A stretch of 64,000 nucleotides of DNA from Phycisphaerae bacterium (GTDB lineage: Bacteria > Planctomycetota > Phycisphaerae > UBA1845 > JAFGLZ01): NCBI GenBank assembly GCA_016927755.1, contig JAFGLZ010000023.1, positions 1-64,000 on the forward strand, written 5' to 3'. Below are positions 33,101 through 42,598 of the stretch, piece by piece. The position numbers and the translations under genes are program-made. The notes under the pieces were generated by a model. It was not told where the DNA came from. It ran no database searches and was given only the letters and a program-made list of their open reading frames with translations. Numbering within the stretch: position 1 is the stretch's first letter; the number at the start of each line of letters is the position of its first letter.

Positions 33101-35014
33101 ATGAAGGTCGTAGGGCTGAGCATGATCTGTCTTCTTGGGGTCTTGGCAATGCTGACGGAAGCGGGGGCGGCGGGGCGATTAGACGAGCCGCCGGTCGCGG
33201 CGCCGCTGTTCGTCAGCGGCCAGGGAGGGTACCACACGTACCGTATCCCGGCGATGGTCGTGACGAATCGTGGGACGGTCCTGGCGTTCTGTGAGGGCCG
33301 GAAGGTCGGCCGAGGCGACAGCGGCGACATCGACATGCTGCTGAGACGCTCAGAGGACGGCGGCAAGACGTGGGGCGAGCAACAGGTCGTCTGGGACGAC
33401 GCGGGCAACACGTGCGGCAATCCCTGCCCGGTCGTGGATGGAGAGACCGGGATTGTGTGGCTGCTCATGACGTGGAACCGCGGGGACGACCCGGAGAGCA
33501 AGATCACCCCGGGAAAGGGCAAGGACACTCGGAAGGTGTTCATCAGCCGCTCGGAGGATGACGGCAAGACATGGAGCGAGCCGCGCGAGATCACGAAGGA
33601 CGTCAAGAGGCCCGAGTGGACGTGGTATGCCACGGGGCCGGGCGCGGGCATTCAGATGCAGCGGGGCGAGCACAAGGGCAGGCTGGTGATTCCGTGCGAT
33701 CACCGGATCGCCGGGGACAAGCGCTACTGGTCGCACGTTATCCATAGCGACGATCACGGCAAGACGTGGCAACTCGGCGGGTCCGCGGGCCAGATGAACA
33801 ACGAGTGCGAGGTCGTCGAGCTGGAGGGCGGGCGGCTCATGCTCAACGCCCGGAACTGGGAGCACAACAACCGTGTCGTCGCGATCAGCGAGGACGGCGG
33901 GCAGACGTGGCCGAAGGCCTGGCAAGACACCAACCTGGTCGAGCCAAAGTGCCAGGCGAGCATCCGGAGATACTCGTGGGCGAGCGATGGCGGCGGCAGG
34001 AGTCGCCTTCTGTTTCTGAATCCGGCGGACCGCACGCGCCGGCGGATGACGCTGAGGATGAGCTACGACGAGGGCAAGTCGTGGCCGGTGGGCAAGGTGC
34101 TGCATGACGGCCCGGCGGCGTATTCTTGTCTGGCGATTCTGCCGGGGGGGGCGATCGGGTGTCTGTATGAGGCCGGGGATCGTGGCGCGTACGAACGCAT
34201 CGTGCTGACGCAGGTGACGCTCGATTGGCTGATCGGGGGATCCGAAGCCACCACCGTGCCTGGGCGGAACGGATCGGCGTCGAAGTCGGCGGCGGGGTCT
34301 CGGCTGTCGGCGCCGGGGGTGCTTCTCACGTTCGACGACGCCTACGTTGACGCGTGGCTGGCGGCGATGCCGGTGTTCGCGAAGTACGGCGCCCGCGCGA
34401 CGTTCTTCGTCAGTGGGTTCGACCGGCTGAGCCCGGATCAGATAGAGGGCCTGCGGAGGCTGAAGCGGGCGGGGCACGCGATCGGCTGTCACGGCCTGCG
34501 GCATCGGAAGGCGGTCGAATACTACAAGCAGCACTCGATCGCCAAGTATCTCGACGACGAGATCCGGCCGGCGGTTCGACTGATGACGGAGGCGGGGTTG
34601 GCGCCGGTCTGCTTCGCGTATCCGAACAGCAACAACGATAAGGTTACGGACAAGGCCTTGTTGGGTGTGTTTCGGCATCTTCGATCGGGGGTGTATCGTC
34701 CGCCGTCGGGCACCTCCGCGCGGTTGGCCGGCTGGGACTCGCTTTTCACGCCGATCGATCAGGCGGGCGAGCGAGGGTGCTTTGGCGGCAGGGGACTGGA
34801 TCGGCTGGGGGATCCGGGGACGGAGGATCTTCTCAAGCAGGTGGAGGAGGCGTTGGATCGCGCGAAGGCCAGGGGGGAGATCGTCGTTTTCTACTCTCAC
34901 AGCATCAGCAGGGGCACGCCGCGGAATCACATCGATCCGGCCGGTTTGGAGGCAGTGTTGAGGCACGCCAAGGAAATCGGGCTTCGGTTCTACACGTTCG
35001 AGGATCTGCCTTGA
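33101..35014 (+). CDS. Sialidase (GH33-like) fused to CE4 polysaccharide deacetylase
   Basis: ATG 33101 follows GAAAGGG. 637 residues: signal peptide (GLSMICLLGVLAMLTEAGAA). Residues 35-385 are a sialidase propeller with the YRIP motif (YHTYRIPAMVV), Asp boxes (SEDGGKTW, SEDDGKTW, SDDHGKTW, SEDGGQTW) and GCLYEAGDRGAYE near the end. After a Ser/Ala-rich linker, residues 407-637 are a NodB-type CE4 domain: VLLTFDDAYVDAW (catalytic and metal Asp), GHAIGCHGLRHRK (His pair), CFAYPNSNND and FYSHSISRG. Sialidases release terminal sialic acid; CE4 enzymes remove N- or O-acetyl groups. One secreted bifunctional enzyme acting on an acetylated sialoglycan is inferred. The fusion is unusual to my knowledge. 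Converges on the marC-like gene. Confidence 0.82.
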   Translation: MKVVGLSMICLLGVLAMLTEAGAAGRLDEPPVAAPLFVSGQGGYHTYRIPAMVVTNRGTVLAFCEGRKVGRGDSGDIDMLLRRSEDGGKTWGEQQVVWDDAGNTCGNPCPVVDGETGIVWLLMTWNRGDDPESKITPGKGKDTRKVFISRSEDDGKTWSEPREITKDVKRPEWTWYATGPGAGIQMQRGEHKGRLVIPCDHRIAGDKRYWSHVIHSDDHGKTWQLGGSAGQMNNECEVVELEGGRLMLNARNWEHNNRVVAISEDGGQTWPKAWQDTNLVEPKCQASIRRYSWASDGGGRSRLLFLNPADRTRRRMTLRMSYDEGKSWPVGKVLHDGPAAYSCLAILPGGAIGCLYEAGDRGAYERIVLTQVTLDWLIGGSEATTVPGRNGSASKSAAGSRLSAPGVLLTFDDAYVDAWLAAMPVFAKYGARATFFVSGFDRLSPDQIEGLRRLKRAGHAIGCHGLRHRKAVEYYKQHSIAKYLDDEIRPAVRLMTEAGLAPVCFAYPNSNNDKVTDKALLGVFRHLRSGVYRPPSGTSARLAGWDSLFTPIDQAGERGCFGGRGLDRLGDPGTEDLLKQVEEALDRAKARGEIVVFYSHSISRGTPRNHIDPAGLEAVLRHAKEIGLRFYTFEDLP

Positions 35015-35038
35015 TGTGGCTTGACTGGGGGTCCGACG

Positions 35039-35674
35039 TCACGAGAGGGCCTTGACGCCCAGGACGACCATCTGGACGGCCATGACGGTCAGGAGCAGGC
35101 CCATCAGGCGGGAGATGACCTTGATGATGCCGGGGCCGATCCACGCCACGAGCTTTTCACCGATTACGAAACAGACGTAGGTCGCGGCGCACGCGATCGC
35201 GAAGACGATCAGCACGATGACCACGACGAGGGCGTGGCCGAGCGAGGCCTGAGGCGCGGCGAAGCTCATGCCGGTGGCGATCGTTCCGGGTCCGGCCAGG
35301 ATCGGGGTCGCCAGGGGAGAGACGGCTACATCGGTGGGATCCGGGGCTTCGCCCGGCTCCTTCGAGGGATGGTGCATCGCCGACTGCCCGCCCTGGAGGA
35401 GGTGATAGCCGACCATGAAGACGAGGATGCCGCCGGCGATCCGAAATGCGGGCAGCGTGATGCCGAAGGCCCTGAAGAGGAGATTTCCGCCGATGGCGAA
35501 GGCCGCGACGATCACGAATGCCAGAACGACCGCCTTGCGTGCGATGCGACGTTGTGCTGGGGGACTCAGCGTCCCGGCGAGGCTGAGGAAGATGGGGGTG
35601 TTGCCGATGGGGTTCATGATGGCGAAGAACCCCATGGTCACGGTTGCCGAGAACGAGACGACCTCTGTCAGCAT
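35039..35674 (-). CDS. MarC family membrane protein
   Basis: 211 residues with about six transmembrane segments and the family opening FSATVTMGFFAIMNPIGNTP, then LFRAFGITLPAFRIAGGILVF... and SPLATPILAGPGTIATGM in the second half. MarC proteins are integral inner-membrane proteins once linked to multiple antibiotic resistance; their true function is not known. The gene starts 21 bases after the RND pump stop, so it is probably part of that operon. Normal length; nothing missing. Confidence 0.88.
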   Translation of the reverse strand: MLTEVVSFSATVTMGFFAIMNPIGNTPIFLSLAGTLSPPAQRRIARKAVVLAFVIVAAFAIGGNLLFRAFGITLPAFRIAGGILVFMVGYHLLQGGQSAMHHPSKEPGEAPDPTDVAVSPLATPILAGPGTIATGMSFAAPQASLGHALVVVIVLIVFAIACAATYVCFVIGEKLVAWIGPGIIKVISRLMGLLLTVMAVQMVVLGVKALS

Positions 35675-35695
35675 GTCGGCGGGCCCCCTGCGGTA

Positions 35696-38600
35696 TCAGG
35701 CCTTGTCTTGACGCTCGGACTGCGGCTCCGGCGGCTTCTTGGACTGCCTCCAATCAGACACGCCCTGCAGGACGTAGTAGAAGACCGGGGTCAGCAGGAG
35801 GCCGCAGAGGGTCACGCCAAGCATGCCCGTCAGCACGGCGATTCCGAGCGTTCGTCGCATCTCGGCCCCGGCTCCGCTGGCGACGGCCAGGGGGACGACA
35901 CCAAGGATGAAGGCGAACGAGGTCATCAGGATGGGCCGTAGGCGGAGCCGGCATGCCTCCACGGCGGCCTCCTTGCGATGCAGGCCGTGATCCTCCTTCT
36001 GCTGTTTGGCGAACTCGACGATGAGGACGGCGTTCTTGCAGGCCAGGCCGATGAGGACGACGAAGCCGATCTGGACGAAGATGTTGTTGTCGATGCCGTA
36101 GGAGGACACGCCGAACAGGGCGAAGGAGATGCTGAGCGGCGCGATGAGGATGATCGAGAGGGGGAGCAGCCAGCTCTCGTACTCGGCGGAGTGCGTGAGG
36201 AAGACGAACAGCACGCAGAGGGGGAAGATGAAGATGGCGGTGTTTCCGGCAAGGATCTGCATGTAGGTCAGCTCGGTCCACTCGGTGGTCATGGATGGCG
36301 GCAGCTCTCGTTCGGCGAGCTCCTGCATCATGGCGATCGTCTGTCCGGAGCTGACGCCGGGCGCGGCGTTTCCGTTGATGGCCGCGGCGGGGTACATGTT
36401 GTAGCGGGTAATCATCACCGGTCCGCTGATGTCCTCGACCGTCGCGACGGCGCCGATCGGGAGCATGTTGCCCCGAGCGTTTCGGATCTTGAGCTGTCTG
36501 ACGTCGCGGGCGCTATCGCGGAAGTTGGCTTCGGCCTGGAGGTTGACCTGCCAGGTGCGTCCGAATCGGTTGAAGTCGTTGACGTAGTAGCCGCCCAGGT
36601 AGACCTGGAGGGCGTTGAAGACCTCGCTGAGAGGCACGTTCATCTTCTTGCACTTGGTCCGATCGACGTCGATGTAGAGCTGGGGCGTGCTGGCCCGGAA
36701 CATCGTGAAGACGCCGACGAACTCCGGCGACTGGTTGGCCTTGGCGGCGAGGTTGTCGGTCTGGGCTTGCAGGGCGGGCAGGCCGCTGTCGCCGCGGTCC
36801 TCGACCATGATCTTGAAGCCGCCGGCGGTGCCGAGGCCGTCGACGGGGGGCGCTCCGAAGACGCCGATCATCGCCTCCTGGACTTTCTCGTAGAACTCCC
36901 TGCGGAGCACCGCTGCGATGTGATCGGCCGAGAGCCGGGGATCATGGCGGTATTCGAAATCGTCGAGGATGATGAACATGGAGCCGAAGTTGGATCCGTT
37001 GGCGTTGAGCAGGAAGGACTGCCCGGCGATGCTGACGGTGTGCTTGACGCCCTTTGTCTGGCGTGCCATGCGCTCGATCCGGCTCATCACCTCCTGCGTT
37101 CGCTCGAGCGAGGCCGAGTCGGGCAGTTGCACGCTGGTGATCAGGTAGCCCTTGTCCTGCGAGGGGATGAAGCCGGTGGGCACGGTCACGAGGCCGTGAT
37201 AGGTGGCGTAGAGCAGACCGGCGAAGACGAGCAGGGCGGCGGCCGAGCCGCGGATGACCAGGCGCACGGTGTTGGCGTAACCGGCGGTCATCCAATCGAA
37301 GCCCTTGTTGAAGCCCTTGAATAACCAGCCGATCGTCAGGTTCATGATTCGGGTGAGCAGGTCGCGCTGCTGATCGCGGGGCTTCAGCAAGAGGGCGGCG
37401 AGGGCTGGGCTGAGCGTCAGCGAGTTGAAGGCCGAGATCAGCGTCGAGGCCGCGATCGTGAGGGCGAACTGGCGGAAGAACTGGCCCGTGATGCCGGAGA
37501 TGAAGGCGGTGGGGATGAACACGGCGCTGAGCCCGAAGGCAATCGCGATAACGGCGACGGTGACCTCATCCATGGACTTTCGGGCGGCTTCCACCGGCGA
37601 CAGGCCGTGCTCAATCCAGCGCTCGACGTTCTCGACGACGACGATGGCGTCGTCGACCACGATGCCGATGGCCAGGACGAGGCCGAAGAGGGACAGGTTG
37701 TTGAGCGTAAAGCCGGCGACGGCCATGACCGCCAAGGTGCCGATGAGTGAGACGGGGACGGCGATCAGTGGAATGAGCGTCGCCCTCCAGTTCTGGAGGA
37801 AGATGAGGACGACGATGGCCACGAGGATGAAGGCGTCTCGGAGGGCGTTGACGACCTCGTGGATGGACTCACTGATGAAGGGCGTGGTGTCGTGGACGAT
37901 GGCGTAGTCGAGCCCGTCGGGGAATCGCTTCTTGAGCTCCTCCATCTTGGCGCGGACTCGATCGGCGGTCTGAAGGGCATTGGAGCCTGGTAGTTGGAAG
38001 ATGGCGACGCCCGCGCTGGGCTTGCCGTCGAGCCAACAGCTTTGATCCTGGTTCTTGGCCCCCAGCTCGATCCTGGCCACGTCTCGGAGCCGCGTGATCT
38101 GGCCCTGTGTGCCGGTCTTGATGACGATGTTTCCGAATTCCTCGACGGTGGTGAGGCGGCCCAGCGTGCTGAGGATGTATTGGAAGTCCTGTCCCGGGGG
38201 CACGGGGGGCTGGCCGACCTGACCGGCGGCGACCTGGACGTTCTGCTCTTTCAATGCATTGACGACGTCACCGGCGGTGAGGTCGCGGGAGGCGAGCCTT
38301 TCTGGGTTCAACCAGGCCCGCATGCTGTAGTCCTGCTGGCCGAGGAGCAGGACGTCTCCGACGCCCTCGAGGCGGGCGATCTCGTCCTTGACTTGGATGG
38401 TGGCGTAATTGCTGAGGTAGAGCTGATCGTAGCGCTCGTCGGGGGAGATGAGGTTGACGACCAGCATGATGTTCGGCGATTTCTTCTTCGTGGTGACGCC
38501 CGTGGTCTTGACCACATCGGGCAGCGTGGGCGTGGCCATCGAGACGCGGTTCTGCACGAGGACCTGGGCCATGTCTAGGTCGGTGCCGAGCTTGAAGGTG

Positions 38601-38878
38601 ACCGACAGGTTGTAGGCGCCGTCGTTGGTGCACTGGGAGGACATGTACAGCATGTTCTCGACGCCGTTGACCTGCTGTTCGATCGGGGCGGCGACGGTCT
38701 CGGCGACGACCTGGGCGTTGGCGCCCGGATAGACGCAGGAGACCTGAACGGTGGGCGGCGTGATCTCGGGGTACTGGGCGATCGGGAGGACGAACAGGGA
38801 TACGCCTCCGGCGATCGTGATGACGATCGAGAGCACGGCGGCGAAGATCGGGCGATCAATGAAGAATCGGGATATCAC
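35696..38878 (-). CDS. RND multidrug efflux transporter (HAE1/AcrB type)
   Basis: 1060 residues, typical for AcrB-type pumps. It opens SRFFIDRPIFAAVLSIVI, has the duplicated 6+6 transmembrane layout, the porter-domain motifs (VYPGANAQVVAETVAAPIEQ region) and the proton-relay pair in VVDDAIVVVENVER. It exports drugs or lipophilic compounds from the periplasm using proton flow, with the adaptor encoded just upstream. GTG 38878 is the start, with GGAGG six bases before it and only 12 bases after the adaptor gene. No TolC-like outer-membrane gene is next to it, so it must use one encoded elsewhere. Confidence 0.93.
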   Translation of the reverse strand: MISRFFIDRPIFAAVLSIVITIAGGVSLFVLPIAQYPEITPPTVQVSCVYPGANAQVVAETVAAPIEQQVNGVENMLYMSSQCTNDGAYNLSVTFKLGTDLDMAQVLVQNRVSMATPTLPDVVKTTGVTTKKKSPNIMLVVNLISPDERYDQLYLSNYATIQVKDEIARLEGVGDVLLLGQQDYSMRAWLNPERLASRDLTAGDVVNALKEQNVQVAAGQVGQPPVPPGQDFQYILSTLGRLTTVEEFGNIVIKTGTQGQITRLRDVARIELGAKNQDQSCWLDGKPSAGVAIFQLPGSNALQTADRVRAKMEELKKRFPDGLDYAIVHDTTPFISESIHEVVNALRDAFILVAIVVLIFLQNWRATLIPLIAVPVSLIGTLAVMAVAGFTLNNLSLFGLVLAIGIVVDDAIVVVENVERWIEHGLSPVEAARKSMDEVTVAVIAIAFGLSAVFIPTAFISGITGQFFRQFALTIAASTLISAFNSLTLSPALAALLLKPRDQQRDLLTRIMNLTIGWLFKGFNKGFDWMTAGYANTVRLVIRGSAAALLVFAGLLYATYHGLVTVPTGFIPSQDKGYLITSVQLPDSASLERTQEVMSRIERMARQTKGVKHTVSIAGQSFLLNANGSNFGSMFIILDDFEYRHDPRLSADHIAAVLRREFYEKVQEAMIGVFGAPPVDGLGTAGGFKIMVEDRGDSGLPALQAQTDNLAAKANQSPEFVGVFTMFRASTPQLYIDVDRTKCKKMNVPLSEVFNALQVYLGGYYVNDFNRFGRTWQVNLQAEANFRDSARDVRQLKIRNARGNMLPIGAVATVEDISGPVMITRYNMYPAAAINGNAAPGVSSGQTIAMMQELAERELPPSMTTEWTELTYMQILAGNTAIFIFPLCVLFVFLTHSAEYESWLLPLSIILIAPLSISFALFGVSSYGIDNNIFVQIGFVVLIGLACKNAVLIVEFAKQQKEDHGLHRKEAAVEACRLRLRPILMTSFAFILGVVPLAVASGAGAEMRRTLGIAVLTGMLGVTLCGLLLTPVFYYVLQGVSDWRQSKKPPEPQSERQDKA

Positions 38879-38890
38879 CTGGAACCTCCA

Positions 38891-40126
38891 TCAGTGCCCA
38901 GAACGTGCCGGCGAGGCCGGACTAGTCGTCGGACGAGACGCAGTGGACGCGGGTCGGGTGGCAAGGCCCGTAGCCTTGTCCATGGTCACGCGTTGTGGGG
39001 AGACCGTGATGCCGGGACGAACGCGCTGGAGGCCGTTGACGATGACCCAGTCGCCCGGGGCGATCCCCTCCTTGATGACGCGGAGCCCCTCTTCGAGCAG
39101 CCCGACCTTGACCCGACGGTATTCGACGACGTTCTTGTCGTTGATGACCAGCAGGTAGTGCTGGCCCTGGTCGATTCCGAGGGCCCGCTCGGCGACCATC
39201 AATGCGGGGCCGGGGGTGCCCGTCGGGATGCGTATCCTGACGAACATTCCCGGCAGTAGGATGTTCTCGCTCGGGAATACGCCGCGGGTGCGGATGGTGC
39301 CGGTGTTCGGATCGACGGCGGTTTCGACGAAGTCGATACTTCCCTCGTGGGGATACCCGGTCTCGTCGGCCAGGGCGAGAGAGACCGGGTGATCCATCTT
39401 CGCGGGCGCGCTGGCGGTTGTTGCCATCTTGGCGGCCCGGGCTCGCGCCAGGGGGAGCAGATCGATCTCACTCAGGTCGAAGTAGGCGTAGACCTGATCC
39501 TCCTTGAGGACGGTGGTGAGGAGCGTGTTGGCGCCGGACCCGACGAGATTGCCGACGTCGACGAGGTTTCTGCTGACGGTGCCGTTGATGGGCGAGCGGA
39601 CCTGGGTGTATTCAAGGTCGAGGGCCGCCTGATCGACGGCGGCCTGCGCGGCGGCGATGGCGGCCTTGGCGGCATCGCGATCGGACAGGGCCTGGACGGT
39701 CTCGAGGTCGGCGGCGAAGTCTTCCTTCTTCAGCTTGACCAGCCGATTATAGTTGAACTCGGCGAGCTCGAGCTTGGCCTTACAGGTGGCCAGGTCGGCC
39801 TTGGTCTGGTCCAGCTTGGCCTTGAACGGCCTCGGGTCGATGACGAAGAGCAGATCGTCCTTCTTGACCTTGGCGCGGGGGATGAAGTTGATCTTTTCGA
39901 GCCAGCCGGCGACCCGCGCTTGGATCTCGACGGACTCGATGGCCTCGGTCGTGCCTTGAGCCTTGATGTAGTCCGTCACCATCTGCTGGATGGGTTGACT
40001 TACGGTGACCTCGGGGGGGCCAGGAGCGACGCGGGGGCTTTCCTTGCCGCACCCGGCGAGGAGGAGGATCGGGCCGGCCACGGCTGTCGCCATGGTTAGC
40101 GCTGATACGAGAGGCACTGGACGCAT
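38891..40126 (-). CDS. RND efflux periplasmic adaptor (membrane fusion protein)
   Basis: Start ATG 40126 gives a lipoprotein signal with lipobox LLAGC (GPILLLAGCGKES); longer in-frame starts add an unlikely Arg/Pro region. 411 residues: barrel-sandwich strands (QARVAGWLEKINFIPRAKVKKDD), a coiled-coil hairpin (about 90-175; EDFAADLETVQALSDRDAAK), the lipoyl-like return (YTQVRSPINGTVSRN) and a beta-barrel (SIDFVETAVDPNTGTIRTRG). This is the AcrA/MexA fold linking pump to outer-membrane channel. A Thr/Ser/Ala/Pro-rich tail ends the protein. First gene of the pump operon; a good promoter lies 60-90 bases upstream. Confidence 0.92.
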   Translation of the reverse strand: MRPVPLVSALTMATAVAGPILLLAGCGKESPRVAPGPPEVTVSQPIQQMVTDYIKAQGTTEAIESVEIQARVAGWLEKINFIPRAKVKKDDLLFVIDPRPFKAKLDQTKADLATCKAKLELAEFNYNRLVKLKKEDFAADLETVQALSDRDAAKAAIAAAQAAVDQAALDLEYTQVRSPINGTVSRNLVDVGNLVGSGANTLLTTVLKEDQVYAYFDLSEIDLLPLARARAAKMATTASAPAKMDHPVSLALADETGYPHEGSIDFVETAVDPNTGTIRTRGVFPSENILLPGMFVRIRIPTGTPGPALMVAERALGIDQGQHYLLVINDKNVVEYRRVKVGLLEEGLRVIKEGIAPGDWVIVNGLQRVRPGITVSPQRVTMDKATGLATRPASTASRPTTSPASPARSGH

Positions 40127-40184
40127 GGGTAGATTCCAGGGTACTTCGAGACCATCGGGAACCGACTGACGACGCGCGGACGGT

Positions 40185-40213
40185 AGTATAAACCCGGCAA
40201 ATGCTGGAGGCAA
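40185..40213 (-). promoter_or_regulatory. Sigma-70-type promoter of the RND efflux operon
   Basis: On the minus strand TTGCCT (40213-40208) and TATACT (40190-40185) are 17 bases apart, a good -35/-10 pair. The start would be near 40178, giving a leader of about 50 bases before ATG 40126. No flanking operator palindrome or adjacent regulator gene was seen. Confidence 0.5.
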
Positions 40214-40247
40214 ACTCCTATTCCTTGGCGCGTTGTGTAAGCGGGAT

Positions 40248-41483
40248 CTAGGGTCGTGGCCAGAGCAATTGCGTTCGGGCCGATGTAACGCGCGCCTGGT
40301 CGGGGAGTTTTCGGATCAGCGCTTCGTAGCGATCGTCTTGGTAGGCGATCACGCCACGGCGCAGGAGCGGCAGCAGGGCCATCGGCCCGGTCGAGCTGAT
40401 CTGCTTGTGTGGCCACTGCTTCTCGTGATCGGCATACGGGGCGAGGAAATCCAGTGCCTTGCGCAGGGTTCGGTGATCGGGGGTCTCGTAACGCCACAGG
40501 TCGACGCCGACGTGCCGGGCTAACCTGGCCAGCGTGAAGAGGGCGTCGAGATTGAAGATGCTATAAGAGAATGACTTTGTCCTTTTCAGTTCGCGGGGCT
40601 GTCTTCCGTCGGGTTCGATCTGCCGCGCGATGCGATCCTTGCCCGTCTCGACGACGCGTTTTGCGGATTCTCGATCGCCGATGAAGAGGGCGAAGGCGGC
40701 GAGTTGGACGTTTGCCCACGTGCCGATGTTGTTGTGGGCCGTGGCGACGGCCTTGCCGTTCTCGCTGGTTCGGAGCCATTCGAGATAGGCGTTGAACCAG
40801 GCGAGCATTCCTTTCTGATCCGCGTCTGTCCAGGCCTTGGAGGGTTCGAGCAGGCCGACGGCATCGACGATGGATCCCAGGCATGCGGTTTCGATGATGC
40901 CGGTGCTGCGTCCGTGGCAGCGTCCGGGGATTCCCTGGGCGAACGTGAGGTTCGGGTTCATCTTGGTGGCGGGATCGAGGAACCAGACGCGGAGGATGCG
41001 GGCGGCGTGTTGGGCGTAGGGTTCCTTGTCGGTGAGGAAGTATGCCAACGATAGGGTGTCGACCGCGCCGACCATTCGGGCGAGACTGACGTGGTCGGAT
41101 GACTTCCTGGAGTCGGGATTGACCTGTCCGTCACGGCGGATGTAGGGGAGTCCGTCGGGCTTGTCGGGGTCGGGCCACCAGTAGGGGCCGAAGCTCATGT
41201 AGTCGTGCTTATCGCCGCTGGGCGGGGTCCGGGGTTTGTCCATGACGGAGGGGGGCTTCGTGCGGAGTGCCTTCTCAGCGTCGGCGAGCAGCTTGTCCAT
41301 GGCGGGTTTGAGGGCGGGGTCGCCGGCTTGGATGCGGGTCTTGGTTTTTGCCAGCAGGTCTGCGTCGAGGCAGAAGACTCGGATGTGCTGCGATGCCGCG
41401 ACGCTGGTTGGTGAGCCAAGGACGACAGCAGCGAGTGCTGTCAGGAGCTGGGTGAGAGAGACGCAGTATGCGGATGGGCGCAT
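40248..41483 (-). CDS. Alginate lyase-like (PL5-type) secreted protein
   Basis: Two ATG codons are adjacent; the second (41483) has better spacing to GGGAGG, giving 411 residues. A signal peptide (LLTALAAVVLGSPTSVAA) is followed by an alpha/alpha toroid of the alginate lyase superfamily: SFGPYWWPDPDKPDGLPY (near 97-114), MNPNLTFAQGIPGRCHGRST, ATAHNNIGTWANVQL (catalytic Asn-containing region) and SFSYSIFNLDALF. PL5 enzymes cleave mannuronate-rich alginate by beta-elimination; substrate here is inferred. It lies downstream of the GH130 gene on the same strand, 60 bases apart. Confidence 0.82.
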   Translation of the reverse strand: MRPSAYCVSLTQLLTALAAVVLGSPTSVAASQHIRVFCLDADLLAKTKTRIQAGDPALKPAMDKLLADAEKALRTKPPSVMDKPRTPPSGDKHDYMSFGPYWWPDPDKPDGLPYIRRDGQVNPDSRKSSDHVSLARMVGAVDTLSLAYFLTDKEPYAQHAARILRVWFLDPATKMNPNLTFAQGIPGRCHGRSTGIIETACLGSIVDAVGLLEPSKAWTDADQKGMLAWFNAYLEWLRTSENGKAVATAHNNIGTWANVQLAAFALFIGDRESAKRVVETGKDRIARQIEPDGRQPRELKRTKSFSYSIFNLDALFTLARLARHVGVDLWRYETPDHRTLRKALDFLAPYADHEKQWPHKQISSTGPMALLPLLRRGVIAYQDDRYEALIRKLPDQARVTSARTQLLWPRP

Positions 41484-41500
41484 CATTCCTCCCTGTATAG

Positions 41501-41517
41501 GCCGGGCTTGGCCCGGC
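41501..41517 (-). other. Short GC-rich hairpin upstream of the alginate-lyase-like gene
   Basis: GCCGGGC (41501-41507) and GCCCGGC (41511-41517) form a perfect 7-base-pair stem with a TTG loop, about 20 bases before the start codons of the lyase gene and after the GH130 stop. No T-run, so not an intrinsic terminator. Confidence 0.5.
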
Positions 41518-41543
41518 GTTGTTGTCTTGTAGCGGGGCCTACC

Positions 41544-42539
41544 CTACACGGTTGAGTCGGCCTTGATGAACTCGATCAACTCGTGGACCTTTGCGAATGC
41601 GACGGCGACGTAGGTGTCGGCGGCGCCGTAGTAGACGGCGAGTCGTCCGGTTTTTGGGTCGCAGAGGGCGGCGCAGGGGAAGCAGACGTTGGGGACGAAG
41701 CCGCAGGTCTCGTATTCGGCCTCTGGGGTCAGCAAGTGCGTCCTTGCGCGGTAGCGGACCTTCCAGGGCTCGTCGAGGTCGAGCAGGGCGCCGCCGAAGC
41801 TGTAGACGTATCCGTTGCAGCTCGTCAGGACGCCGTGGTAGATGAGCAGCCAGCCCTCGCTGGTCTCGATGGGGATGGGGCCCGCGCCGACCTTGGTGCT
41901 CTCCCACCAGCCGCCGGCGCCGGTGCCCATGACGAACCGGTGCTTGCCCCAGAAGCACATGTCGGGGCTCTGGCTGCAGAAGATGTCTCCGAAGGGGGTA
42001 TGGCCCATGTCGCTCGGGCGGCTGAGCATGGCGAAGTTTCCGTTGATCTTTCGCGGGAAGAGCACGCCGTTTCGGTTGCAGGGCAGGTAGGCATTCTCGA
42101 GCTGGGTGAAGGTCTTGAAGTCCTTCGTCTTGGCCGCGCCGATGGTGGGGCCGTGGTAGGCGTTGCACCAGGTGACGTAGTAGGTGTCGTCGATCTTGCA
42201 GACGCGGGGGTCGTAGGCGTACTCCATCCGGGCGATCTCGGGGTCGTCGCATTGCAGCTCGATGCGGTCGTGCTCGATTTCCCAGTGGATGGCGTCGTTG
42301 CTGCGGCCGACGTGGAGGTAGGGCATGCGGGTCTTGTACTCGGTTCGGAAGACGCCGATGAAGCCGTTTCCGTAAGGCACGACGGCGCTGTTGTAGATGG
42401 CTTGGGCGCAGGGGATGGGGTGCCGGCCGATGATGGGGTTGCCGGTGTATCGCCACATGACGTCGGTCGAACCGGCGGGGCGGTCTTCCCAGGGGACGTT
42501 GGGCAGCGGCTTGCCGACGATGGTTAGCTTCTTTGGCAT
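41544..42539 (-). CDS. GH130 family mannoside phosphorylase/hydrolase
   Basis: Start ATG 42539 has AGGAG six bases upstream; an in-frame ATG at 42596 adds a low-complexity lead. 331 residues match GH130: RYTGNPIIGRHP opening, EYAYDPRVCKIDDTYYVTW (about 105-125, EDPR-like), GAGPIPIETSEGWLLIYHGV (about 225-245), and the C-terminal GFVPNVCFPCAALCD and VYYGAADTYVAVA. Family members phosphorolyse beta-1,4- or beta-1,2-mannosides, or hydrolyse them; which is not decidable here. No signal peptide, so it acts on imported oligosaccharide. Precedes the alginate-lyase-like gene. Confidence 0.87.
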   Translation of the reverse strand: MPKKLTIVGKPLPNVPWEDRPAGSTDVMWRYTGNPIIGRHPIPCAQAIYNSAVVPYGNGFIGVFRTEYKTRMPYLHVGRSNDAIHWEIEHDRIELQCDDPEIARMEYAYDPRVCKIDDTYYVTWCNAYHGPTIGAAKTKDFKTFTQLENAYLPCNRNGVLFPRKINGNFAMLSRPSDMGHTPFGDIFCSQSPDMCFWGKHRFVMGTGAGGWWESTKVGAGPIPIETSEGWLLIYHGVLTSCNGYVYSFGGALLDLDEPWKVRYRARTHLLTPEAEYETCGFVPNVCFPCAALCDPKTGRLAVYYGAADTYVAVAFAKVHELIEFIKADSTV

Positions 42540-42598
42540 GGGTTGCTCCTGTTGGGCATTGCTTGTCTGCTTCGCTCCATCTGTATCGCGCGACACGG

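Noticed and set aside
35978..37324. Plus-strand frame opposite the RND pump
   Set aside because: Asp/Glu/Gly-rich shadow of a well-supported transporter gene.
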